Origin: Lysobacterales bacterium PRO7
Lineage (GTDB): Bacteria; Pseudomonadota; Gammaproteobacteria; Xanthomonadales; Rhodanobacteraceae
DNA: 64,000 nucleotides
Direction of reading: 5' to 3'
Assembly (NCBI GenBank): GCA_021404785.1
Contig: QWHH01000010.1
Location: 1 to 64,000 of the forward strand
How positions within the stretch are numbered: position 1 is the first letter of the stretch; each line of letters begins with the position of its first letter. The notes under the pieces were generated by a model, which was given only the letters and a program-made list of their open reading frames with translations, had not been told where the DNA came from and made no database searches. Made by a program: the position numbers and the translations under genes. Positions 28,099 through 37,484 of this stretch are shown here, one piece after another.

Positions 28099-28209
28099 AC
28101 GTATTGCCGTCGAACGCCAGCCTAAGGCCGGTCAAGGCGCGAAAGTGTGCAAGACTTGGAAGGCAATGTCCAGTGCGTTGTCGGCAAGATAGCCGAAAAT
28201 ACACGGTGT

Positions 28210-28764
28210 TTAACCAGGATTGCGCAGATGCGGCTCGATCCAGGCCGCGAGGCTATCGGCCGAGGTGAAACTGCCGGCGCGCAGGGTGATCATCTTGCCA
28301 TCCGGGCCGATCAACAAGGAATAGGGCAACACGCCGGCGTCGTCGCCCGCGGCTTTGAGTGTGTCGTCGCCGCCGATCAGGATCGGGTAACCGACCGGCT
28401 GCGCCTTGAGGAAATCCGAAATCGCGGCCGGGTCGTCGATCGCCACGCCGACGACATCGAAACCATGGCTGGCGTACTGCTTCGACGCCGCATCGAGCAG
28501 GGGCATTTCCTCGCGGCAGGGGCCGCACCAGGTCGCCCAGAAATTGACCAGCACCAGCTTGCCGTGCCAGTCGCCGAGCCGATGCGTGGCGCCGTCGGTG
28601 CCGCGCAATTGCAGATCGGCCAGCGCATCGCCGGGCGCGAGCACACCAGCGCCGGCCGGCATGCCGGCGACATGCGGCTGGTTGAAATAGCTGCCGGCCC
28701 AAAGTCCAAGCAACGCTCCGGCAATGGCGATGGCGATGATGAGAAGATTGGAGCGGCTGAACAT
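28210..28764 (-). CDS. TlpA-family membrane-anchored thiol-disulfide oxidoreductase
   Basis: 184 aa. One N-terminal membrane anchor (about 7-26) is followed by a periplasmic thioredoxin fold with the WCGPC redox motif in NFWATWCGPCREEMPLLD and the cis-Pro region LPYSLLIGPDGKM. TlpA/ResA proteins reduce disulfides in the periplasm, for example in cytochrome c maturation or copper delivery. Its start codon overlaps the dsbD stop by one base (TGATG), so DsbD probably supplies its electrons. Confidence 0.87.
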   Translation of the reverse strand: MFSRSNLLIIAIAIAGALLGLWAGSYFNQPHVAGMPAGAGVLAPGDALADLQLRGTDGATHRLGDWHGKLVLVNFWATWCGPCREEMPLLDAASKQYASHGFDVVGVAIDDPAAISDFLKAQPVGYPILIGGDDTLKAAGDDAGVLPYSLLIGPDGKMITLRAGSFTSADSLAAWIEPHLRNPG

Positions 28765-30902
28765 CAGGGGCTGGCCTGTGCGGGAACCAGCGCGGCGCGC
28801 ACCACGGACTGGGTGAGCACGGTCGGCAGCACACGACCGTCATCGCCATTGCGGAACACGACGTACAAGGGCACGCCGACGGCGTGGAAACGCGCCAGAA
28901 ATGCCTCGATGTCGCGGTCGGGATTGGTCCAATCGCCGGTCATCAAGGTTGCGTGCGTTTCATCGAGCAGCGCGCGGAACGCGGCCGTATCCAGCACGGC
29001 ATGCTCGTTCACCTTGCAGGTCGTGCACCAGTCCGCACCGATATCGACGAATACGGTCTGGCCGGCCTTGCGCAGCTCTTCGAGTTTTGCCGGATTGAAC
29101 GCCACCTGGCCATTGACTTGTGCTGCCGCCACCTGTTTCGCGGGAAGGTACGCCAACCAGTACAACGGCGGCAGCGACAGCAGCAGCGCGACCAGCGACA
29201 GTGCGCGCCAGCCGGGCGTCTTGTAGCGACTGCGTTCGAACCACCACAGGCCCAGGCTCAGCAGCACCGCGCCGGCCAGGACCAGTCCGATCGCATCCAC
29301 GCCACGCTGGCTGCCCAGCACCCAGACTAGCCAGACCGCGGTGAGATACATCGGAAACGCCAGCACCTGCTTGAGCGTTTCCATCCATGCGCCGGGCTTC
29401 GGCAGCCAGCGCGCGAATCCCGGCACGAAACCGATCAGCAGGAAGGGCAGGGCGAGGCCGAGCCCGAGTGCGATGAATACGCAGAACGCCGCCAAAGCCG
29501 AGTTCGCGAAGGCGAATGCCAGCGCCGTGCCCATGAATGGCGCCGTGCAGGGGCTCGCCACCACGACCGCGAGCACGCCGGTGAAGAAGTCGCCGGAAGC
29601 GCCGGAGCGCGCGCTCAGGCTTTGGCCGGTGTTGCCCAGGCCGGCGCCGAATTGCACCACCCCGGAAAGGCTCAGTCCGATGGCGACGATCACGTAGATC
29701 AGCACGGCCACGAACAACGGCTGCTGCAGCTGGAATCCCCAGCCGTAGATGAGTCCCGCCTTGCGCAGCGCGATCACCGCCAGACCGACGACGGCGAACG
29801 AGATCAGCACGCCGGCGGTGTAGAACAGCACATGCCGCCGCGCTGCGACGGGCGACTCGCCGCTTTCGAGTATCGAGATCGCCTTGAGCGACAGCACAGG
29901 CAACACGCAGGGCATCAGGTTCAGTACAAGTCCGCCGAGCAGGGCGGCGAACAATGCCGCGAGCAGCGAACCGGTCGCCGTGATAGGAGTCACGGATACA
30001 GCCGCGCCGCTTCCCGTTGGCAGGGACACCGTCAGCGTACGTTCCAGCATCGGATAACAGACGCTGTTTTCCTTGCAGCCCTGGAAGTTCGCGGTCAGCG
30101 CGAGCGTGTGCGCGGCGTTGTTCGTCCGCGACAATGGGACTGGAATGTCGACCTGGTCGAAATACACCGTGGTCGCGCCGAAGTTGGCGTCGCTATGTTG
30201 CGTTCCGGCAGGAAATGCCGGAGTGCCGAGCGAATCGCCGCTATCGGCAGCGGTATGGAAACTCGTCTTGTCGCGATACAGGTAATAGCCTTTCGGCATG
30301 GTGAAGCGGGCAAGCACTTGATCCGGCCCGGTCGCGATCGCCTCGAAACGAAACGCCTGTTCCGCCGGCAGCGGCTGGTTGCCGCCAATCAGCGACGAAG
30401 CGGAAGCGTTGCCCGTGGCCGTGCCGAGCGCCGCGGTCAGCGATGCCGGCGCCGTCGCCGCGGGCGCAGCCGGCAAGGCAATCGTCAGGATTTTCTTCTG
30501 CGGCGGGAAGCAGATTTTCGGATCGACCTCGTGACAACCCTGATAGCGCAGCTCGATCACTGCATTCGTCGCATCAGGCGCGGCGGTCAAATGCTGGGTC
30601 GCGGTGAAGCCGTGGTGGTAAACCTCGACATCGCCGAGGAACTCATCGTGCTTCTTCTTGCCGTCCGGCAGATCCAGCGCGCCGAGCGTGGTCGCCGCAT
30701 CGGCGGCTTTGGTCGAAATCCGACCGCGATACAAATAATAGTCGTCGGCGATCGCGAACTTGAATTGGACCGTCTGCCGGTCCGGCGCCGTGGCTTCGAC
30801 GCGGAAAGCCTGATCCACGGGCAGCAGGTTGTCCTGATCGTCGGCATGGGCGACGCTGGCGATGCCGAGCAGGGCGAAAAACAGTGTGGCAAATCGTTTC
30901 AT
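28764..30902 (-). CDS. dsbD: Thiol:disulfide interchange protein DsbD with two tandem N-terminal domains
   Basis: 712 aa, against about 565 in E. coli. The signal peptide is MKRFATLFFALLGIASVAHA. Two successive nDsbD domains follow: the first has YLYRGR and YQGCHEVDPKICFPP, the second YLYRDKT and FQGCKENSVCYP, each with its own Cys pair. Eight membrane helices come next, including CVLPVLSLK and VVASPCTAPFMG with the transmembrane Cys pair, then a C-terminal thioredoxin domain (ADWCTTCK). It moves electrons from cytoplasmic thioredoxin to periplasmic proteins. The doubled N-terminal domain is the oddity. It lies between cutA and the TlpA-like gene. Confidence 0.92.
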   Translation of the reverse strand: MKRFATLFFALLGIASVAHADDQDNLLPVDQAFRVEATAPDRQTVQFKFAIADDYYLYRGRISTKAADAATTLGALDLPDGKKKHDEFLGDVEVYHHGFTATQHLTAAPDATNAVIELRYQGCHEVDPKICFPPQKKILTIALPAAPAATAPASLTAALGTATGNASASSLIGGNQPLPAEQAFRFEAIATGPDQVLARFTMPKGYYLYRDKTSFHTAADSGDSLGTPAFPAGTQHSDANFGATTVYFDQVDIPVPLSRTNNAAHTLALTANFQGCKENSVCYPMLERTLTVSLPTGSGAAVSVTPITATGSLLAALFAALLGGLVLNLMPCVLPVLSLKAISILESGESPVAARRHVLFYTAGVLISFAVVGLAVIALRKAGLIYGWGFQLQQPLFVAVLIYVIVAIGLSLSGVVQFGAGLGNTGQSLSARSGASGDFFTGVLAVVVASPCTAPFMGTALAFAFANSALAAFCVFIALGLGLALPFLLIGFVPGFARWLPKPGAWMETLKQVLAFPMYLTAVWLVWVLGSQRGVDAIGLVLAGAVLLSLGLWWFERSRYKTPGWRALSLVALLLSLPPLYWLAYLPAKQVAAAQVNGQVAFNPAKLEELRKAGQTVFVDIGADWCTTCKVNEHAVLDTAAFRALLDETHATLMTGDWTNPDRDIEAFLARFHAVGVPLYVVFRNGDDGRVLPTVLTQSVVRAALVPAQASP

Positions 30903-30947
30903 GCGGCGATTGTCGCAGGTAATGTGTGCGGGAGACGACCGGTATAT

Positions 30948-31286
30948 TCAGCGCGGACTTGCATCCGGTTCAGTTTCCGCCGCGATCCAGTCCAGATACG
31001 GCGCATGCCCGGAGGCGATATCGACCGCGATTACCTCCGGCAGTTCATAAGGATGCAGCGCGAGGATGCGCGCGCACAACGCGTCGAACCGTTCGCGTGT
31101 GGATTTAATCAGCAACAGCACCTCACCATCGCTGTGGATTTCACCTTGCCAGCGATAAGTCGAGGTGATGCCGGGGATGCGGTTTACGCACGCGGCCAGC
31201 CGTTCGCCGACCAGTGTCTGCGCGATGCGGGTGGCACACGCGTCATCGGGACATGTGCAGAAAGCGAGGATCGCGTTTGTGTTCAC
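30948..31286 (-). CDS. cutA: Divalent-cation tolerance protein CutA
   Basis: 112 aa. CutA is a trimeric small protein linked to copper tolerance. Family motifs are CPDDACATRIAQTLVGERLAACVN, ITSTYRWQGEI and LHPYELPEVIAVDI. The start is GTG within a GTGA overlap with the stop of the upstream beta-helix gene, so translation is probably coupled. dsbD begins 45 bases downstream. Confidence 0.92.
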   Translation of the reverse strand: MNTNAILAFCTCPDDACATRIAQTLVGERLAACVNRIPGITSTYRWQGEIHSDGEVLLLIKSTRERFDALCARILALHPYELPEVIAVDIASGHAPYLDWIAAETEPDASPR

Positions 31287-32611
31287 TCGAATCCGTTCGC
31301 GAACAACTCGTCGCTTTCCACCGCGCCCAGATCACACGCGGCGACGCCATCGGCATTGCCATCCAGCGGGCGGATTTCCCCACGTACATCGGTAGTGATC
31401 GCCGTGCCGAACGCGTCTTTGCAATTGGCGGCCGCGTCGATCAGCGGACTGCCCCACAAAGGATACGCAAACGTCTGCCCGCCGCTGGTGAGAACCTGCA
31501 ATTTGGCGTCGCCGTGCAAGGTGAAATTGCCGCAGGAGCCATCCGCATCCAGGTTAGCGCCCTGCGTCGAACTGGTGGCGATGGAACACGCGCTGGCGCC
31601 GCTGGTGCTTGTCAGCGCCACGTAGCGGCTGAGCATGGTGGCGGTGGAATACACGTCCGCGCCGGTCGCTTGTCCGCTGATTCCGTTTGGACTGCCCGAT
31701 CCATAAAGACCCGGCGCTACGCTGCCGCCGAGCGAAGTGACGAACGACAGTACAGAAAACCCCGAAAACGCCAGCGTGCCGCCCTGCGCCGAGCCACCGC
31801 TACCGCCTGGGTTGGCGTTGAATGAATTGCCGCCGGGAGCGCCTCGCGCCAGATTGTTGAGAAACAGGCTGTTCGTGATTTCGGTCAACCCGGTAGCCTC
31901 GATGGCGCCGCCCGTCGCGCTGCCGCCATTGCCCGGAATTGTGCTGGGGTCAATGAAGAAGCCGGCGAGGCTGCCGTTGGCGATATTGTTCGCCACGCTG
32001 CAGTCTCTGATTAATAGCGTGCCTGCGCTGTAGATCGCAGCGCCATGCGCCGATCCGCCATCGCCCTGCCGGCTGCCGAACATGAAACTTGACCCGCCAG
32101 TCCCGCCCACTGCCTGGTTGCCGGCGAGTTGGCACGCGATCAGTTGCAACGTGGAACCTGCGTTGACGAGCACGCCGCCGCCATAGGCATCGCCGCCATC
32201 CGGTGCGCGCGATGCGGTCGAGAAGCCGCCATTGGCACCGGCCACCATACCGTTGTTCATTGCGACGCCGCTCACGCTGACGGTGGCGTTCGCGGCCACT
32301 TCAAGGATGCGACTTTGCTGGTTGCCGTCGATGGCGAGCAAGCCCGCGCCCGGTCCGAGGATCTGCAGGCTTTTGTACACCAGCAGTTCCTGCCCGTTGA
32401 GCGTGATCGTTGCCGGGTAGGTCAGTGTGCCGGCGAAAACGATGGTGTCGTTCGGCGCGGCGCTGGTGATGGCATCGCGCAAGGTACACGTCGTGCCGCA
32501 CACGCCGCTGCCGGCATCGCCCAGATCGGTGACGGTCAAGGTCGCAGCGTTCACAGTCGTAGAGAACGCGGCCAACGCGAAGCCGCCGCAAATCAAGACC
32601 TGGATGCGCAC
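31283..32611 (-). CDS. Secreted beta-helix protein (CSLREA type) with GFE tail
   Basis: 442 aa. The signal peptide MRIQVLICGGFALAAFSTTVNA is followed by ATLTVTDLGDAGSGVCGTTCTLRDAI, a CSLREA-like start, then glycine-rich beta-helix rungs. It ends CDLGAVESDELFANGFE. No membrane helix or basic tail is present. The function is unknown. It shares its last bases with the GTG start of cutA, so the two are co-transcribed even though CutA is cytoplasmic. The upstream 219-base gap is shared with divergent groES. Confidence 0.8.
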   Translation of the reverse strand: MRIQVLICGGFALAAFSTTVNAATLTVTDLGDAGSGVCGTTCTLRDAITSAAPNDTIVFAGTLTYPATITLNGQELLVYKSLQILGPGAGLLAIDGNQQSRILEVAANATVSVSGVAMNNGMVAGANGGFSTASRAPDGGDAYGGGVLVNAGSTLQLIACQLAGNQAVGGTGGSSFMFGSRQGDGGSAHGAAIYSAGTLLIRDCSVANNIANGSLAGFFIDPSTIPGNGGSATGGAIEATGLTEITNSLFLNNLARGAPGGNSFNANPGGSGGSAQGGTLAFSGFSVLSFVTSLGGSVAPGLYGSGSPNGISGQATGADVYSTATMLSRYVALTSTSGASACSIATSSTQGANLDADGSCGNFTLHGDAKLQVLTSGGQTFAYPLWGSPLIDAAANCKDAFGTAITTDVRGEIRPLDGNADGVAACDLGAVESDELFANGFE

Positions 32612-32731
32612 GGAAAACCCCTGTTGTCAGTCCATGAAGTTGCTGATTGTGCCGCAACCGACCCCATGCTGGCGGCCAACCCTTGAAACCGATTGGCTGG
32701 AACCCATGTTTGCAGTCCCGGTTGCCGCCTC

Positions 32732-32759
32732 TTTTCACGGGATGCGTACGCCGCTAAAA
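32732..32759 (+). promoter_or_regulatory. Candidate sigma-70-type promoter of groES-groEL
   Basis: TTTTCA at 32732-32737 and TAAAAT at 32754-32759 are spaced by 16 bases. The start site would fall inside the CIRCE element directly downstream, as is usual for HrcA-repressed groE operons. The -35 match is poor. Confidence 0.5.
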
Positions 32760-32786
32760 TTGGCACTCATTGCGATAGAGTGCTAG
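32760..32786 (+). promoter_or_regulatory. CIRCE operator (HrcA binding site)
   Basis: TTGGCACTC, nine bases, GAGTGCTAG. The consensus is TTAGCACTC-N9-GAGTGCTAA, so each half has one change from the consensus. It lies 45 bases ahead of groES and indicates heat-shock control by HrcA, whose gene is not in the window. Confidence 0.93.
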
Positions 32787-32830
32787 CAATCGCAATCGAA
32801 TCGTTACAAATCAACCAGTTGAGGGATACC

Positions 32831-33118
32831 ATGAAACTGCGTCCGTTGCACGACCGCGTCATCATCAAGCGCCTGGAAGCCGAAACCAAGTCGGCCGGCG
32901 GCATCGTCATTCCCGACACCGCGACCGAAAAGCCGATCAAGGGCGAAGTCGTCGCCGTGGGCTCCGGCAAGATCCTCGAAGACGGCAAGGTGCGCCCGGT
33001 GGGCGTCAAGGCCGGCGAGAAGGTGCTGTTCGGCAAGTACTCCGGCACCGAGGTCAAGGTCGATGGCCAGGAACTCCTCGTGATGCGCGAGGAAGATCTC
33101 ATGGCGGTTATTGAATAA
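32831..33118 (+). CDS. groES: Co-chaperonin GroES
   Basis: 95 aa. It forms the heptameric lid of the GroEL chamber. It starts [16 protein letters not shown]; the mobile-loop region is [18 protein letters not shown] and the roof/core includes [14 protein letters not shown]. Full length. The ATG at 32831 follows a GAGGG run. It is first in the CIRCE-controlled groES-groEL operon. Confidence 0.98.
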   Translation: MKLRPLHDRVIIKRLEAETKSAGGIVIPDTATEKPIKGEVVAVGSGKILEDGKVRPVGVKAGEKVLFGKYSGTEVKVDGQELLVMREEDLMAVIE

Positions 33119-33145
33119 CTGCACTTTTATAAAAGTATATTTTGA

Positions 33146-34804
<1,659 letters not shown>

Positions 34805-34829
34805 TCGAAGCCCAATGACGCGTTACAAC

Positions 34830-34859
34830 GAAGCCCCGCCAAATGCGGGGCTTCTTTTT
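34830..34859 (+). terminator. Rho-independent terminator of groES-groEL
   Basis: A 10-bp stem, GAAGCCCCGC with GCGGGGCTTC, encloses a five-base loop and runs into CTTTTT. It lies 25 bases past the groEL stop and just ahead of the convergent beta-helix gene end. Confidence 0.93.
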
Positions 34860-34868
34860 GTGCGCCGG

Positions 34869-36800
34869 CTACGGCTCGAAACCGTCGCAATAAATCGTGT
34901 CGCTGGCGCCGCAGGCGAAGACGCGCTGCACTTCGTACGCACCCAGGTCCATCGGCCCGTAACCGTTGAAAACGTTGGGCAAATCGACGATGCGCGGGTT
35001 GCGATCCAGGTCCGCCGTAGTCACGTAAAAGCTGGAATCCACGGGTGCGGCATCGACGCCGAGCGAAGTCGGCAACAGGTGATAGTTGCCGCTCGCCGCG
35101 TCGACGAAGCTCGGCTCGCCCTGTTCGATACTGTAGGCATTGGGCAGCGTGCGGCGGTCGTTGGTGAGCAGATACGCCGCGTTGTAGGAATCCGTGATCG
35201 CCGGATCGGCCGTGGCATGGCCGGGCTGGTCGATGATGCTGTTGCGAAGGAACAAATAGCCGGGCGCGAGGAAGACATATGGCGCGCCGATGGTATTGCC
35301 GGCGATGGTGCACGAATCCAGCTTTGCGGCTGCGTTCGTGCCGTCCGTCTGCGCAATCAGTTCCCGGGTCAGCACATCGTCGGCGAGCAGGCAATTGGTC
35401 AGGATAGCGTCGCTAAAGAAAGTATCGCCAATCTCACGCAGGACATGTGCGCCCGTGTTCGCGCGCATGCTGAAACGGTCGCCCCACAACTTGCCATCGG
35501 ACTGCAACAGGATGGTCGCGCCGGCAGTGGGATTGCCGCTGCCGTCCTCAGCCTTGTTTGCCGTGAGCGTGTTGCACGTAACGTCGGCCGCGCAGGCAAC
35601 GGCGCCAAGAGCGGTGGTCGGTTCCGGGGTTATGCATGGATGGTTGGCCGAGCCTGCGACGAAGTCAGGATCGGTATTCAATGAGACGTATCCACCAAGC
35701 GGATTGCCGAGTCCGTCGTAGTCGGCATCGGCGTAGATCGCCGCGCCTTCCTGCGCGACGTTGTCTTCGATGCGGAAGTCGTTGGCGCACAGGACGGCGG
35801 CGCCTCCGGCGCTGCCGATCGCCTCGTAAGGGCGCAGGTAGAACGCGCCGCCGGTGTGCGAGGCGAAGTTGTCCGACACCTGCACTGGATTGGCGGGGTC
35901 TGTCGTGAACAGGCGCGCGATCACAGGCGCCGAATCGCCGAAATTGAGGATGTCCATGCCACCACCGTAGGCCGCGTCGTTGCCGTAGATCACGCCGAGC
36001 CCGCCGTAGCCGGGCGAACCGATATCCGCGCGCGCCGGACCGAGCACTTCGATACCGCCGCCGTAGCCGTTCGGCGCGTGGTTGTAGCCGATCAAGGTGC
36101 CGGGTTTGAGCGCGTACAGCCGCGTATTGCCGCGCACGCGGATGCCGCCGCCGGAGGTATCGGCCGTATTGGAGATCACCAGCGTGTTTGCATCCAGAGT
36201 CAGCGCGACCGGCCCGCTGCTGCCGTTGACGTCGATGCCGCCGCCGAAACCGGCTTCGTTGGTGCTGATCGTGCTGCGGGTCAGGTACAGCGAGCCCTGG
36301 CCGTCGAAGTGGATGCCGCCGCCGACGGAGTTGTTGTCGTCGCTGCCGAGGTTCGCGCCACGCAGCACGGTCAGGTTGTGCAGGCCGACATTGCTGTTGC
36401 CGGTCACGTACAGCACGCTGCCGCCGCCGTCGCTGCTGCCATCGATACTCAGCAGCGGCTGGGTCGATGCCGGCGGTGAATACGGCGGAAAGTCGAGGTT
36501 GCCGGGAATCATCGCGCAGGTCACGCCATCCCCCCATCCTTGCAGGGTCAGGTTCGGTTTGTTGTCGATGTGCAGATGCTGGTGCATGTAGGTGTGTTCG
36601 TGCGTGATGTCGATGACGGTCGGGCATTCGCCGACGGCATTGATCGCGGACTGGATGTCGTTGTATTGGCAATGCGTCGTGTCCGCGCCGACACGATAGT
36701 GAAATGGCAACAGAACGGGCAGGGTGGTACAGGCGGCAAAGGCCGAACCCGCGGCGAGCAGAATCAGCGCGGCAAGCGCAAGACGAAACCGAAAACGCAT
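34869..36800 (-). CDS. Secreted right-handed beta-helix protein with GFE-like tail
   Basis: 643 aa. The signal peptide MRFRFRLALAALILLAAGSAFA ends near 22. A region with paired Cys (TTHCQYNDIQSAINAVGECP) follows, then beta-helix rungs such as VGGGIHFDGQGSLYLTRSTI and SGGGIRVRGN, ending ACGASDTIYCDGFEP. No anchor is seen. The function is unknown; it resembles proteins with polymorphic outer-membrane-like repeats. GGAG precedes the ATG at 36800. A TGTCGCA-N16-CGTT element lies about 40-65 bases upstream, shared with genes 9-13 kb away, so it is probably under ECF sigma control. Confidence 0.8.
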   Translation of the reverse strand: MRFRFRLALAALILLAAGSAFAACTTLPVLLPFHYRVGADTTHCQYNDIQSAINAVGECPTVIDITHEHTYMHQHLHIDNKPNLTLQGWGDGVTCAMIPGNLDFPPYSPPASTQPLLSIDGSSDGGGSVLYVTGNSNVGLHNLTVLRGANLGSDDNNSVGGGIHFDGQGSLYLTRSTISTNEAGFGGGIDVNGSSGPVALTLDANTLVISNTADTSGGGIRVRGNTRLYALKPGTLIGYNHAPNGYGGGIEVLGPARADIGSPGYGGLGVIYGNDAAYGGGMDILNFGDSAPVIARLFTTDPANPVQVSDNFASHTGGAFYLRPYEAIGSAGGAAVLCANDFRIEDNVAQEGAAIYADADYDGLGNPLGGYVSLNTDPDFVAGSANHPCITPEPTTALGAVACAADVTCNTLTANKAEDGSGNPTAGATILLQSDGKLWGDRFSMRANTGAHVLREIGDTFFSDAILTNCLLADDVLTRELIAQTDGTNAAAKLDSCTIAGNTIGAPYVFLAPGYLFLRNSIIDQPGHATADPAITDSYNAAYLLTNDRRTLPNAYSIEQGEPSFVDAASGNYHLLPTSLGVDAAPVDSSFYVTTADLDRNPRIVDLPNVFNGYGPMDLGAYEVQRVFACGASDTIYCDGFEP

Positions 36801-36838
36801 GGAATTCTCCGGCAAAGATATTGCCCTGTACGCCGGAT

Positions 36839-36865
36839 AACGCCGGTTGCCGTCGAATTGCGACA
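36839..36865 (-). promoter_or_regulatory. ECF-type promoter element ahead of the 643-aa beta-helix gene
   Basis: On the minus strand TGTCGCAA (36865-36858), 13 bases, GGCGTT (36844-36839). Identical spacing and near-identical halves occur at 45084-45110, 46233-46259 and 49391-49417. The element sits 39 bases from the start codon. Confidence 0.65.
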
Positions 36866-36892
36866 TTCGACGGTCGCGGGACAGGCAAGATC

Positions 36893-36918
36893 AAAACCCA
36901 CTCAGCGATGCGGGTTTT
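36893..36918 (-). terminator. Weak hairpin terminator, probably of the GFA-family gene
   Basis: AAAACCC and GGGTTTT pair around a 12-base loop, flanked by A/T runs on both strands. It lies 48 bases beyond the stop of the minus-strand GFA gene and may act in both directions. The stem is only seven base pairs. Confidence 0.5.
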
Positions 36919-36965
36919 TTAGCCGGCGTTTCGACAGCGGCTTGAAAAATTCGTGCAGAGGCTTT

Positions 36966-37397
36966 TCAGCATGCCGCTTTGAACTCGACACTGGGAATCC
37001 ATTTGCGCGCGCGTCGTGCAAGGCGCGTGGCTTCGTCCTCGTCGTCCAGCGTTACCGATGTGCGCTGCAGCAGCGACGGGTCCACATCTTCGAAGGTATT
37101 GACGTTGACCACGGCGTAGACGCTGCCGTCAATTTCGCTGGTGACGACCGGCACGCCGCCGCATGTCGCGCAGACATGAAACGCGGCCGTCTTTGTTCCG
37201 AATCGGTAGGCAGACACGGCGGATGGATTTCGTACCCTCACGACGAGCGAGCCGGTGGGACAGGCGGTCCACACGCCGCCGTGCTTGACGCAGAACGAAC
37301 ACGTGCAGGCACGCGCGGGAATCTGCGCCGGCTCCGGCGTCCAGTCCAGCTCGAATCCGATGTTGCCGCAGTGGCAGCGTCCGCAAATCAGCATCAC
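36966..37397 (-). CDS. GFA (CENP-V) family protein
   Basis: 143 aa. It belongs to the family named after a glutathione-dependent formaldehyde-activating enzyme. Zinc-ligand cysteines are visible in CGRCHCGNI, CTCSFCVKHGG and CATCGG. The substrate of most members is unknown, and formaldehyde chemistry should not be assumed. It stands alone, with no clear operon partner. Start is the ATG at 37397, with a second in-frame ATG next to it. Confidence 0.82.
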   Translation of the reverse strand: MMLICGRCHCGNIGFELDWTPEPAQIPARACTCSFCVKHGGVWTACPTGSLVVRVRNPSAVSAYRFGTKTAAFHVCATCGGVPVVTSEIDGSVYAVVNVNTFEDVDPSLLQRTSVTLDDEDEATRLARRARKWIPSVEFKAAC

Positions 37398-37484
37398 TCA
37401 TCCCGGGCAACTGCACTTGAGTCGCTTCACACCGCAATCAGTGTGCGCTGATGGCGTGTGTGGTGGACGCAGCATCCCCGCCAT

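Noticed and set aside
32700-32760. Sigma-32 heat-shock promoter for groES
   Set aside because: No CTTGAAA / CCCCAT-type pair is present; the CIRCE element with a sigma-70-like box explains the region better.
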